Origin: Streptomyces roseirectus | GTDB lineage: Bacteria; Actinomycetota; Actinomycetes; Streptomycetales; Streptomycetaceae | Length of the DNA: 64,000 bases | Assembly: GCF_014489635.1 (NCBI RefSeq) | Contig: NZ_CP060828.1 | Span: 2,480,001-2,544,000, forward strand | Direction of reading: 5' to 3' | Shown: one piece after another, positions 18,059-26,039 of the stretch | Position numbering within the stretch: the stretch's first letter is position 1 | Layout of the letters: each line of letters opens with the position of its first letter | Made by a program: the position numbers and the translations under genes | Notes under the pieces: model-generated | Databases searched by the model: none | What the model was told of the DNA's origin: nothing | Seen by the model: only the letters and a program-made list of their open reading frames with translations

Positions 18059-18826
18059 GTGACCACCACCGCAGACAGTGCCACCATCAGCGCCCAGGGC
18101 CGGCTCGACCCGGTGCACGCGATGAACGAAGCCACCAGTCCCGAGGGGCACAAGCGCTCCCTGCCGGGCCGACCTCCGGGCATCCGGGCGGACAGCTCGG
18201 GCCTGACCGACCGGCAACGCCGGGTGATCGAGGTCATCAGGGACTCCGTGCAACGGCGCGGATATCCACCGTCCATGCGCGAGATCGGCCAGGCGGTCGG
18301 CCTGTCGAGCACGTCCTCGGTGGCGCACCAGCTGATGGCGCTGGAGCGCAAGGGCTTCCTGCGCCGCGACCCGCACCGCCCGCGCGCGTACGAGGTGCGC
18401 GGCTCCGACCAGTCGGTCGCCGTGCAGCCGACGGACACCGCGGGCAAGCCCGCCGCGTCGTACGTCCCGCTGGTCGGCCGGATCGCCGCCGGCGGCCCGA
18501 TCCTCGCGGAGGAGTCCGTCGAGGACGTCTTCCCGCTGCCCCGCCAGCTCGTGGGCGACGGTGAGCTGTTCGTGCTGAAGGTCGTCGGCGACTCGATGAT
18601 CGAGGCCGCGATCTGTGACGGCGACTGGGTCACCGTCCGCCGTCAGCCCGTCGCCGAGAACGGTGACATCGTCGCCGCGATGCTCGACGGCGAGGCGACC
18701 GTCAAGCGCTTCAAGCGCGAGGACGGCCATGTGTGGCTGCTTCCGCACAACGCCGCGTACGAGCCGATCCCCGGTGACGACGCGACGATCCTCGGCAAGG
18801 TGGTGGCCGTACTGCGCCGCGTCTGA
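18059..18826 (+). CDS. lexA: LexA SOS repressor
   Basis: The protein has 255 residues from the GTG at 18059, with GAGAGGGG as ribosome site. Residues about 48-112 form the winged helix ([12 protein letters not shown], with recognition helix [16 protein letters not shown]). The self-cleavage site is Ala144-Gly145 in R-I-A-A-G-G-P, with catalytic Ser179 (G-D-S-M) and Lys216 (A-T-V-K-R-F). LexA represses DNA damage genes until RecA filaments trigger its cleavage. The 47-residue N-terminal extension is typical of Streptomyces LexA. It is divergent from nrdR, with 450 bases between starts. Confidence 0.97.
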   Translation: MTTTADSATISAQGRLDPVHAMNEATSPEGHKRSLPGRPPGIRADSSGLTDRQRRVIEVIRDSVQRRGYPPSMREIGQAVGLSSTSSVAHQLMALERKGFLRRDPHRPRAYEVRGSDQSVAVQPTDTAGKPAASYVPLVGRIAAGGPILAEESVEDVFPLPRQLVGDGELFVLKVVGDSMIEAAICDGDWVTVRRQPVAENGDIVAAMLDGEATVKRFKREDGHVWLLPHNAAYEPIPGDDATILGKVVAVLRRV

Positions 18827-18857
18827 CGACGCCTGCGGTCGGCCCGCCCTGTTGACT

Positions 18858-18891
18858 GGGCCCCGGGATCCCTGCGCCGGTTCCGGGGCCC
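18858..18891 (+). terminator. lexA terminator hairpin
   Basis: GGGCCCCGG (18858-18866) pairs perfectly with CCGGGGCCC (18883-18891) over a 16-base loop, 31 bases past the lexA stop. Confidence 0.7.
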
Positions 18892-18950
18892 TGTGTTGTG
18901 TCCGGGGGCTGCGTTGTGTCCGCCGGGGCTTGCGTTGTGCCTGGGGGCTT
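18892..18950. repeat. Three degenerate tandem copies of a 19-21-base unit
   Basis: Three units begin GTGTTGTG, GCGTTGTG and GCGTTGTG, and each continues with a C-rich then G-rich end. They lie between the two terminator hairpins of the convergent lexA and dinG-like genes. No coding potential is evident. Confidence 0.6.
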
Positions 18951-18996
18951 GAGGGCCGCCTCAGAGGGCTCCCGCTGACGGCGTACCGCGGCTCCA

Positions 18997-19021
18997 GGGG
19001 GCGAGCTTCCGGCTCGCCCCC
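18997..19021. terminator. Bidirectional terminator between lexA and the DinG-like gene
   Basis: GGGGGCGAGC (18997-19006) pairs with GCTCGCCCCC (19012-19021) over a TTCCG loop and is followed by TTCTT on the plus strand. The DinG-like gene ends 46 bases away on the other strand. Confidence 0.8.
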
Positions 19022-19066
19022 TTCTTCACGTCCTCAGGCCCTTCAGGCCCTCAAGGGTGCGCTCCC

Positions 19067-21040
19067 TCACGCCCCCGCCTGCTTCGCCGTCGCGTCGATC
19101 GCCGCGAGCGACCTGCGGACCTGGTTGCGGTCCGTCGTGTACCAGAAGTCGGGCATGGACGCCTTCAGGTAGCTCCCGTAGCGCGCGGTGGCGAGGCGCT
19201 GGTCCAGGACGGCGACGACGCCCCGGTCGCCCGTGGCGCGGACGAGACGGCCGGCGCCCTGGGCCATGAGGAGCGCGGCGTGGGTGGCGGCCACGGACAT
19301 GAAGCCGTTGCCCCCGGACTCCTCGACCTTCTTCTGCCGGGCGCTCATCAGCGGGTCGTCCGGACGGGGGAACGGGATCTTGTCCATGACGACGAGCTGA
19401 CAGCTCGGTCCCGGCACGTCCACGCCCTGCCAGAGCGACAGCGTGCCGAAGAGGCACGTCTTCGGGTCCGCCGCGAAGTTCTTGATCAACTCGCCCAGCG
19501 TCTCCTCGCCCTGGAGGAGGATCGGGAACTCGGGGATGCGCGCGCGCAGCTCCTCGGCGGCGAGCTGCGCGCCGCGCATCGAGGAGAACAGCCCGAGGGT
19601 GCGGCCGCCCGCCGCCTGGATCAGCTCGGTCAGCTCGTCCAGCATGTCCGCGCGGTCACCGTCGCGCGCGGGGCGCGCCAGGTGCTTGGCGACGTACAGG
19701 ATGCCCTGCTTGGGGTAGTCGAACGGCGAGCCGACGTCGACGCCCTTCCACTGCGGCAGGTCCTCGCCCTCGACCCCCTCCGGGGCGAGCCCGAGGGACG
19801 CGCCCACGCCGTTGAAGTCGCCGCCCAGCTTGAGCGTGGCGGAGGCCAGGACGACCGAGCGGTCCGCGAACAGCTTCTCCCTCAGGAGGCCCGACACGGA
19901 CATCGGGGCGACGCGCAGTGACGCGCCGAAGCGGTCGTGGCGCTCGTACCAGACGACGTCGTACTCGGAGGCCGCCACGATCCGCTCCGCCACACCGTGG
20001 ACCGTCTCCACGGACGCGAGCGCCTGTTTGCGGACCGCGTCCTCGTCCTGGACGGACTTGTCGCGGGTCGTGCCGAGCGCGGAGACGACCGCACGGCCGG
20101 CGTCACGTAGGGCCATCAGCGCGTAGTTGAGGTCTTCCGGGATCTCTTCGAGCCGTCCCGGCAGGGCCAGTTCCATCAGCCGTTCGAAGCCCTCGGCCGC
20201 CGTCTGGAGCTGGTCGGCGACCTTCTCGTCGACCAGTTTCGCGGCACGTCGCACCGCCCGGTTGACCTGCCCCGGGGTCAGCTCGCCGGTGGCGACGCCG
20301 GTGACGCGGGAGACCAGTTCGTGCGCCTCGTCGACGATCAGGACCTCGTGCTGCGGGAGGACCGGGGCGCCCTCGATGGCGTCGATCGCGAGCAGCGCGT
20401 GGTTGGTGACGACGACCTCGGCGAGCTTGGCGCGCTCGCGGGCCGTCTCGGCGAAGCACTCCGCGCCGTACGCGCACTTCGAGGCTCCCAGGCACTCGCG
20501 CGAGGAGACCGACACCTGCGCCCACGCGCGGTCGGAGACGCCCGGCGTGAGGTCGTCGCGGTCACCGGACTCCGTCTCGTCCGACCAGTCGCGCAGGCGC
20601 AGCAGGTCCTGGCCCAGCTTGCTGCTCGGGGCCGCCGCCTCGAACTGGTCGAACAGGCCCTCCTCCTCGTCCTGCGGCACGCCCTCGTGCAGCCGGTGCA
20701 GGCACAGGTAGTTCGATCTGCCCTTGAGCATCGCGAACTCCGGGCGGCGGCGCAGGAGGGGGTGCAGCGCGTCCACCGTGCGCGGGAGGTCGCGTTCCAC
20801 GAGCTGGCGCTGGAGGGCGAGGGTGGCGGTCGCGACCACCACCCGCTCTCCGTGCGCGAGCGCGGGCACGAGGTACCCCAGCGACTTTCCGGTGCCGGTG
20901 CCGGCCTGTACCAGCAGATGGGAGCCGTCGTCGATCGCCTCCGCGACGGCTTCGGCCATGGACACCTGACCTGGGCGCTCCGTGCCGCCGACGGCGGCGA
21001 CGGCGGCATGCAGGAGTTCGGGGAGAGAGGGCTTCGTCAT
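19067..21040 (-). CDS. dinG: DinG-family ATP-dependent DNA helicase
   Basis: The protein has 657 residues. It is an XPD/DinG-type 5'-3' helicase with Walker A GTGTGKS (47-53) and a D-E-A-H box near residue 236. Four cysteines that can hold a 4Fe-4S cluster lie between them: one in Y-L-C-L-H and three in S-R-E-C-L-G-A-S-K-C-A-Y-G-A-E-C. The C-terminal motif VI is Q-G-A-G-R-L-V-R. DinG helicases resolve R-loops and G-quadruplex-like structures and often belong to the SOS response. I see no SOS box directly upstream. A G-quadruplex-forming tract lies 46-67 bases before its start. Confidence 0.9.
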   Translation of the reverse strand: MTKPSLPELLHAAVAAVGGTERPGQVSMAEAVAEAIDDGSHLLVQAGTGTGKSLGYLVPALAHGERVVVATATLALQRQLVERDLPRTVDALHPLLRRRPEFAMLKGRSNYLCLHRLHEGVPQDEEEGLFDQFEAAAPSSKLGQDLLRLRDWSDETESGDRDDLTPGVSDRAWAQVSVSSRECLGASKCAYGAECFAETARERAKLAEVVVTNHALLAIDAIEGAPVLPQHEVLIVDEAHELVSRVTGVATGELTPGQVNRAVRRAAKLVDEKVADQLQTAAEGFERLMELALPGRLEEIPEDLNYALMALRDAGRAVVSALGTTRDKSVQDEDAVRKQALASVETVHGVAERIVAASEYDVVWYERHDRFGASLRVAPMSVSGLLREKLFADRSVVLASATLKLGGDFNGVGASLGLAPEGVEGEDLPQWKGVDVGSPFDYPKQGILYVAKHLARPARDGDRADMLDELTELIQAAGGRTLGLFSSMRGAQLAAEELRARIPEFPILLQGEETLGELIKNFAADPKTCLFGTLSLWQGVDVPGPSCQLVVMDKIPFPRPDDPLMSARQKKVEESGGNGFMSVAATHAALLMAQGAGRLVRATGDRGVVAVLDQRLATARYGSYLKASMPDFWYTTDRNQVRRSLAAIDATAKQAGA

Positions 21041-21085
21041 AGCGCGACCACCCTACGGCTCGGGACTGACAATCGTGTGGTCGAA

Positions 21086-21107
21086 GGGGAAGGGAGGGGT
21101 GGGAGGG
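21086..21107 (+). other. G-quadruplex motif
   Basis: The plus strand has five G runs (4, 3, 4, 3 and 3 Gs) separated by loops of one or two bases, giving a very compact G4 motif. It continues into a 60-base almost pure purine tract up to about 21147. It lies between the 3' end of the GNAT gene and the 5' end of the dinG-like gene. Confidence 0.75.
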
Positions 21108-21199
21108 AGAGGCGGAGGAGGGGAGCGGGAGGGGGCAGAGGAGGGCGGATCAGAAATAAGTCGGGCGGGCAGGGAACTCGGACGGCACACGAAGCGTCA

Positions 21200-21838
21200 C
21201 TATGAGTAACCATCGAATCTCGGAATCTCGTAGGGGTAGAGAGTGAGTCGGTCCCGGATCATGAGCGCGGCTCGTTTGGACAGCAGGTCGACCTCGGCGA
21301 CGAAGTCGAAGCCCGCCTTGCGGAAGACGCGGCGGGAGGAAGCGTTACGGACGTCGGGCTCGCCGACGACCTGGCGACAGGCGGGGCGCTTGTCGAGGAC
21401 GAGTTCGGTGACGGCCCGCAGCAGAATCCCGCCCACTCCCCTCCCCCGGTCCTCCGGGGCGCCGATGAGGAGGTGGATGCCGGTGTCCTGAGGCAGGGCC
21501 GGGTAGTAGCGGGCCAGTTGGTCGAGGTCCGCCCGGTAGATCTCCCAGTAGCTCATGGGCGTGCCGTTCAGCACCCCCAGGCAGGGCACGCTGCGGCCGT
21601 CGCCGTGGAGCTGGACGCGGATGTGCCGCGTGGTCCGGATCTCGGGGCCCGCCAGGTCCCAGTAGGCCGCGACGGCGGGGTCGTTCATCCAGCGGGCGAC
21701 CAGGGGGATGCCGAGGTCGAACGTCACGGGGACGAGTTCGAAGATCCCCAGATGGCACAGGACGGGTCCCCAGCCGGCGACCCCGTCCAGGAGGTCTTCG
21801 GTGACATCGCGGTCGGCGTGGCCCTTCGTGGTCGACAC
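21200..21838 (-). CDS. GNAT N-acyltransferase of siderophore type (IucB/RhbD/MbtK-like)
   Basis: The protein has 212 residues. It matches siderophore acyltransferases that acetylate hydroxylamino or amino groups: W-M-N-D-P-A-V-A-A-Y-W near residue 50, Y-W-E-I-Y-R-A-D in the middle, H-L-L-I-G-A-P-E-D-R-G-R-G-V-G (acyl-CoA pyrophosphate loop) and E-P-D-V-R-N-A-S-S-R-R-V-F-R-K-A-G-F. In aerobactin and rhizobactin pathways such enzymes acetylate the hydroxylated diamine before the NIS synthetase condenses it with citrate. It is the last gene of a three-gene run, 66 bases after the synthetase. Confidence 0.85.
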   Translation of the reverse strand: MSTTKGHADRDVTEDLLDGVAGWGPVLCHLGIFELVPVTFDLGIPLVARWMNDPAVAAYWDLAGPEIRTTRHIRVQLHGDGRSVPCLGVLNGTPMSYWEIYRADLDQLARYYPALPQDTGIHLLIGAPEDRGRGVGGILLRAVTELVLDKRPACRQVVGEPDVRNASSRRVFRKAGFDFVAEVDLLSKRAALMIRDRLTLYPYEIPRFDGYS

Positions 21839-21904
21839 GGGACCGCTCCTTTCAGGAGGCAGATAACGGATGGCAGACAGGGTTCGTGGAGCCGGCGAAC
21901 GGGC

Positions 21905-23866
21905 TCAGAGCGCGAGGGGGTTGGGGACGGTGACGTAGACGGACTGGGTGTCCACGGGGCCGACGAGTTCGTCGAGGCCGTGCAGCCGGGTCAGCAGGTT
22001 GGCCTTGCAGCGCAGGACGGGCGAGTCGAGCAGCCGGGCGGGCAGGGAGCTGCGCATCCGGCGGGGTCCGGCGGCGGCCGCTTCGAGGAAGCGGCGGAAG
22101 GCGGCGAGCAACAGGCGTTCGTCGGCGAGGCGTTCGGCGCCGAACGCGCCGATCAGGCCGAACACGTTGTTGATCCCGAGGTAGTAGGCGAAGCGTTCGT
22201 CGGTGACCTCGTCGGAGACGAACGTGTCGCTCGCCTCACCGATGCCGGGCAGCCGGGCGTCGAGTTCCGGGCGCCGGGACTCGCGGAAGTAGTAGCCCTG
22301 GTTGTCCCGGTACCGGCCGCCCGCGGGCCAGCCCTCGGCGTCCAGCAGCAGGAGCGTGTTCTGCTGATGCGCCTCCAGGGCGATCCCCGCCTCCCCGTCG
22401 AGCCACAGCACCGGGCGGACGACATGGTCGAGGTAGCGCAGGAACCACTCGACGGACACGGCATCTCGCGGGCGCGCGGTGCGGGAGGCGAGGCGGTCGA
22501 TGAGCGTCGCGAGGCGAGAACGGAGAGGGCTCATGGGTGGGTCGGGGATCGGGCGGCGGGCGCTGGGGAGGTGCGCCGAGGCAGGTCGGCGGGGGGCCGC
22601 CGAGGCGTACGGGTCGAGGGGCGCCGGGGCGTACGGGCCGGGATCCGCCGAGGTGTGCGGGCCGAGGCTCGCCGGGACGTACGGGCCCAGGTCCGCCGGG
22701 GCGTGCGGGCGGGGCGAGAGCAGGCCGGCGATGCACGAGACGTCGTCCGAGGGGGCGAAGGGGTTGTGCCGGATCACCACGTCCAGGCCGGTCACCGGAC
22801 GGCCGTCGTGGTCGTCGACGGCCAGCCACGCCGGGTCGCGGACGATGTCGAAGGAGGGATGGGCCGCGTGCCACTGCCGGGCAAGGCCGGTGCGCAGCAG
22901 CCGGTGCACCTCGACGCCCCGGTGGAGTTCCTTGCGCAGGTTCTCCCGGCGGGAGTTGGTGATGCGCAGGGCCAGCGACAGCTTGAGCATCGCGGGGGCG
23001 CCGGAGCGGTGGACGGTGCGGACGGAGGAGGTGGGGTGCCAGGACGGACCGTACGGGCCGAGGTCCCTCAACAGTCCGGCGTCGAACAGGGCGGCGGCCT
23101 CGGGGCGGTGCCGGATCTCGCGCAGTTGCCAGGGGTGCAGCGGGAGGGCGGCGTGTCCGTCGGGCAACGGGAGCCCGGGGCCGGCGAGGCGGGCGGTCAG
23201 TCGCTGCGCGGGGACCGGGCGTCCGCTCTCGGTCCAGGCGGAGTCGGCGGCCAGGACGGCGGGGGCTACGGCCAGCCAGTGGAGGGGGAAAGAGCCGTGG
23301 GACTCGGGCGAGTAGCGGCGGGCTTCGGTGTCGGTCAAGCCCTCCCGGCTCTTCGGGGTCGGGTGCAGGGGGTGGCCCAGGAGGAGGGACTGCTCGGCGG
23401 CGAGGAACAGGTCGGGAGCGGTGGGCGCGGAGACGGCCGTCCGCGCGCGGTGCTCGGTGAGGAACAGGGTCGTGCGACGGAGGGAGTCGGCGACGCGGGT
23501 GACGAGGTCGGAGGTGTCGGGAGAGGGCGAGGTCGCCGGACCCCCGGCCGCCGGGGTTTCGCGGGCCGCCTGTGCCTGCGCCTCGCGGGCCAGCAGCGCG
23601 GCGACGGTGATCGCGTCGAGCGGCGGGGACGGTTCGGGGACGCCGGCGAGCGAAGGGGCGCCGAAGCGGTGCAGGCCGGTCGGGGACCAGTGGTGGACGG
23701 GGGCGATGAGGGTGAGGCCGCTGGACGGGAGCGGGATACGCAGGTGGCCGGCGTCGGGCGGCGGTACGGAGGTCTCGCGGACCCAGCAGCGGAGAAGGTT
23801 CTCCGTGGCGGCGGCCTGGGCCAGGGTGTGGGGGGTGGTGACCTGGTGAGGAGTGTCGGTGTGCAC
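21905..23866 (-). CDS. NRPS-independent siderophore (NIS) synthetase, IucA/IucC family
   Basis: The protein has 653 residues, about 40-60 more than usual. It adenylates a carboxylate (commonly citrate) and joins it to an amine. ATP and substrate motifs are present: G-H-P-L-H-P-T-P-K-S-R-E-G (164-176), L-H-P-W-Q, S-S-V-R-T, L-K-L-S-L-A-L-R-I-T-N-S-R-R, E-A-H-Q-Q-N and R-D-N-Q-G-Y-Y. Between H-N-P-F-A-P-S-D-D and the E-W-F-L-R-Y-L-D block sits a low-complexity insertion made of five 8-residue repeats (about 383-423). I think the enzyme is intact, because the motifs on both sides are complete. It is translated after the aminotransferase gene, 69 bases away. Confidence 0.9.
   Translation of the reverse strand: MHTDTPHQVTTPHTLAQAAATENLLRCWVRETSVPPPDAGHLRIPLPSSGLTLIAPVHHWSPTGLHRFGAPSLAGVPEPSPPLDAITVAALLAREAQAQAARETPAAGGPATSPSPDTSDLVTRVADSLRRTTLFLTEHRARTAVSAPTAPDLFLAAEQSLLLGHPLHPTPKSREGLTDTEARRYSPESHGSFPLHWLAVAPAVLAADSAWTESGRPVPAQRLTARLAGPGLPLPDGHAALPLHPWQLREIRHRPEAAALFDAGLLRDLGPYGPSWHPTSSVRTVHRSGAPAMLKLSLALRITNSRRENLRKELHRGVEVHRLLRTGLARQWHAAHPSFDIVRDPAWLAVDDHDGRPVTGLDVVIRHNPFAPSDDVSCIAGLLSPRPHAPADLGPYVPASLGPHTSADPGPYAPAPLDPYASAAPRRPASAHLPSARRPIPDPPMSPLRSRLATLIDRLASRTARPRDAVSVEWFLRYLDHVVRPVLWLDGEAGIALEAHQQNTLLLLDAEGWPAGGRYRDNQGYYFRESRRPELDARLPGIGEASDTFVSDEVTDERFAYYLGINNVFGLIGAFGAERLADERLLLAAFRRFLEAAAAGPRRMRSSLPARLLDSPVLRCKANLLTRLHGLDELVGPVDTQSVYVTVPNPLAL
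22599..22718 (-). repeat. Five tandem 24-bp repeats inside the NIS synthetase gene
   Basis: Units start at 22599, 22623, 22647, 22671 and 22695, each built on GCCGnGGnGTnCGGGnC. On the coding strand they give 8-residue units such as L-G-P-Y-V-P-A-S and L-G-P-H-T-S-A-D. The period is a multiple of three, so copy-number change keeps the frame. Confidence 0.9.
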
Positions 23867-23935
23867 GGGGGTTCCTCGTGGGGGTGGGTGACCCGTGGGG
23901 TGGCGGGCGTGAGGGGGGCTGGGGCTGTGGGGTGG

Positions 23936-25669
23936 TCAAGCGGGGCCGGTGGGGCGTCCGGTCGGTCGGCTGCCGTCGTCCGCGCGTTCTGGTCCGTCGT
24001 CCGACTGGTCGTCGGGCGGTTGGTTTTCCCGGTCCGGCAACTGGCGCTGCTGAGGAGCTGGTTGCCGTCCTCGAGCGGGCGACCATCGGCGCGGGCTGTG
24101 CTGGGCGGGCACCGTGAGGTGGCCCGTGGGGTCGCGGGTGACCGCCGCGACCGCGTCGGCGAAGCGGTCGAGCACGGCCGTCGCCTGGTCATCGGTGATC
24201 GTGAGGGGCGGGAGGAGGCGCACGACACTCTGGTGCCGTCCGCCGAGTTCGACGATCAACCCCCGGTCCAGGCAGGCGCGTTGGACGGCGGCGGCGAAGG
24301 CGGGGGCGGCCGGGCGCGGGGCGGGTGCGGGGTCGGCGGGCGGGCGCGGGCCGCGGGCGGTGGAGCCTGGGGCGGTCAGCTGCGCACCGGAGGGCGCCGG
24401 GTGCGCGCCGGAGGAGGCCGGGTGCGCGCCGGAGGGCGCCGGAGTCGAGGTGGGAACGCCGGTGCCGGAAACGGCCTGCGGCGAGCTCTCCGGGTCGACC
24501 ATCTCGACGCCGATCATGAGGCCCCGGCCGCGTACGTCGCCGAGGTGCGGGAACTCCCCGGCGAGGGCGCGGAGCCGGCCGAGCATACGGGCGCCGAGGC
24601 CGGCCGCGTGGTCGGCGAGGCGATGTTCGCGGACGTGGGCGAGGGTGGCGGTGCCGGCGGCCATGGCGAGCTGGTTGCCGCGAAAGGTGCCCGCGTGGGC
24701 GCCGGGTTCCCACAGGTCGAGGTCGTCCCGGTAGACGACGACCGCAAGGGGCAGGCTGCCGCCGATCGCCTTGGAGAGGACCATCACGTCGGGGGTGATC
24801 CCACTGTGCTCGACGGCCCAGAAGGCGCCGGTGCGGCCGACGCCGGTCTGGATCTCGTCGGCGATCAGGGGGATGGAGCGGTCGGCGGTGATCTGCCGCA
24901 TGCGGCGCAGCCAGCCGTCCGGCGCGGGGATCACCCCGCCCTCGCCCTGTACGGGCTCCAGGATCATGCAGGCCGGGCCGGGCACGCCCGACTTGGGGTC
25001 GTCGAGGACCGACTCGGCCCAGCGGGCGGCGAGTTCGGCCCCGCGCTCACCGCCGACGCCGTAGGGGCAGCGGTAGTCGTACGGATAGGGCAGGCGCGTC
25101 ACGCGGACGTCGGAGGCGTGGCCGGACGCCTCGGCGGCGCCGGCGGTCATGCCGTGGTAGGCGCCGGTGAACGCCAGGACCCCGGTGCGGCCGGTGGCGG
25201 TGCGGGCCAGTTTGAGCGCGGCCTCCACGGCGTCCGTCCCGGCGGGACCGCAGAACTGCACGCGCGCGTGGTCAGCGAGTCCGGGCGGCAGCGTGCGGAA
25301 CAGCTCGGTGACGAAGGCGTCCTTCACCGGCGTCGCGAGGTCGAGCGCGTGCAGCGGGGCACCGGAGTCGAGCACCTTGCGGATCGCTTCGAGGACGACG
25401 GGGTGGTTGTGCCCGAGCGCGAGCGCCCCCGCGCCGGACAGGCAGTCGAGGTAGCGCCGTCCGTCAGCGCCCTCGATGGTCAGCCCGCGCGCCCGCACCG
25501 GCACGATCGGCAGGGACCGCGCGTAGGTCCGGGCCGCGGACTCCCGCGCGGACTGCCGTCGCAGGATCCCCTCGTACAGGCTCCGCCCGTCATCATCCGC
25601 CCCGGCGCTCCCGTCGCCTTCGCGCGCCCCGGAGCGCGCTGTCTCGCGCTCCTCCGCCGCCCCGCTCAC
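23936..25669 (-). CDS. Class III aminotransferase, diaminobutyrate-2-oxoglutarate type (EctB/RhbA-like)
   Basis: About 577 residues from the GTG at 25669; a GTG at 25675 is also possible, but GGGGAG is better spaced for the second. PLP-enzyme motifs are F-C-G-P-A-G-T-D-A-V-E-A-A-L-K, G-A-Y-H-G-M-T, I-A-D-E-I-Q-T-G-V-G-R-T-G and L-S-K-A-I-G-G-S-L-P-L with the PLP lysine. The family makes 2,4-diaminobutyrate from aspartate semialdehyde. Two oddities are visible: a Pro/Ala/Gly insertion with 7-residue repeats before the C-terminal domain (about 405-450), and a 60-residue Arg/Gln/Asp-rich tail. It heads the siderophore-type run, with no ectoine genes nearby. Confidence 0.88.
   Translation of the reverse strand: MSGAAEERETARSGAREGDGSAGADDDGRSLYEGILRRQSARESAARTYARSLPIVPVRARGLTIEGADGRRYLDCLSGAGALALGHNHPVVLEAIRKVLDSGAPLHALDLATPVKDAFVTELFRTLPPGLADHARVQFCGPAGTDAVEAALKLARTATGRTGVLAFTGAYHGMTAGAAEASGHASDVRVTRLPYPYDYRCPYGVGGERGAELAARWAESVLDDPKSGVPGPACMILEPVQGEGGVIPAPDGWLRRMRQITADRSIPLIADEIQTGVGRTGAFWAVEHSGITPDVMVLSKAIGGSLPLAVVVYRDDLDLWEPGAHAGTFRGNQLAMAAGTATLAHVREHRLADHAAGLGARMLGRLRALAGEFPHLGDVRGRGLMIGVEMVDPESSPQAVSGTGVPTSTPAPSGAHPASSGAHPAPSGAQLTAPGSTARGPRPPADPAPAPRPAAPAFAAAVQRACLDRGLIVELGGRHQSVVRLLPPLTITDDQATAVLDRFADAVAAVTRDPTGHLTVPAQHSPRRWSPARGRQPAPQQRQLPDRENQPPDDQSDDGPERADDGSRPTGRPTGPA
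24381..24443 (-). repeat. Three tandem 21-bp repeats inside the aminotransferase gene
   Basis: Units at 24381-24401, 24402-24422 and 24423-24443 differ at only a few positions (TGCGC-A/G-CCGGAGG core). They encode 7-residue repeats of the S-G-A-H-P-A-P type, and the period keeps the frame. Confidence 0.88.
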
Positions 25670-26039
25670 CGCCACGGCTCCCCGCCTTCCCCTCGCCCGG
25701 GAAGGGGCCTTGAAGAACCCGGCCCCCAGGGCTACCAACCCCGCTTCGGCCTGCGGGTTACGGCCTGGGCGGAGATCGTCAGGGCGCCGGAAGGGCGCAC
25801 GGCACCGGCCGTCCGCGCAGAGCCCTTCGTACGACTGACAGGAACCGTTTTTCCGGCTAACTGCCCTGTTCAGGCAGCTCGTAGCGAAACCGTTGCCGTT
25901 CCCACGGAAGTCCCCCACAGCGAGCGCATATCGTGTGTTGCCGTTCCACACAGCCGCGAGGTCGGCCCGAACTCGCCGTTCAAACGGCCGATTTCACGAT
26001 TTCGCGCCAAGTTCTCAGCACACAGGGGGAGTTCAGACC
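25670..26039. other. Divergent promoter region between the siderophore-type locus and the protease
   Basis: There are 370 bases and no gene. The decamer TTGCCGTTCC occurs twice (25893-25902 and 25938-25947), 45 bases apart. A small inverted repeat CTGCC-n7-GGCAG lies at 25861-25877. I searched for the actinobacterial iron box (TTAGGTTAGGCTNACCTAA-like) and found no match, so iron control of the adjacent locus is unproven. Confidence 0.5.

Noticed and set aside
25670..26039. Iron box before the siderophore-type locus
   Set aside because: I looked for a TTAGG-type dyad on both strands and found only GGCTAAC without the second arm.
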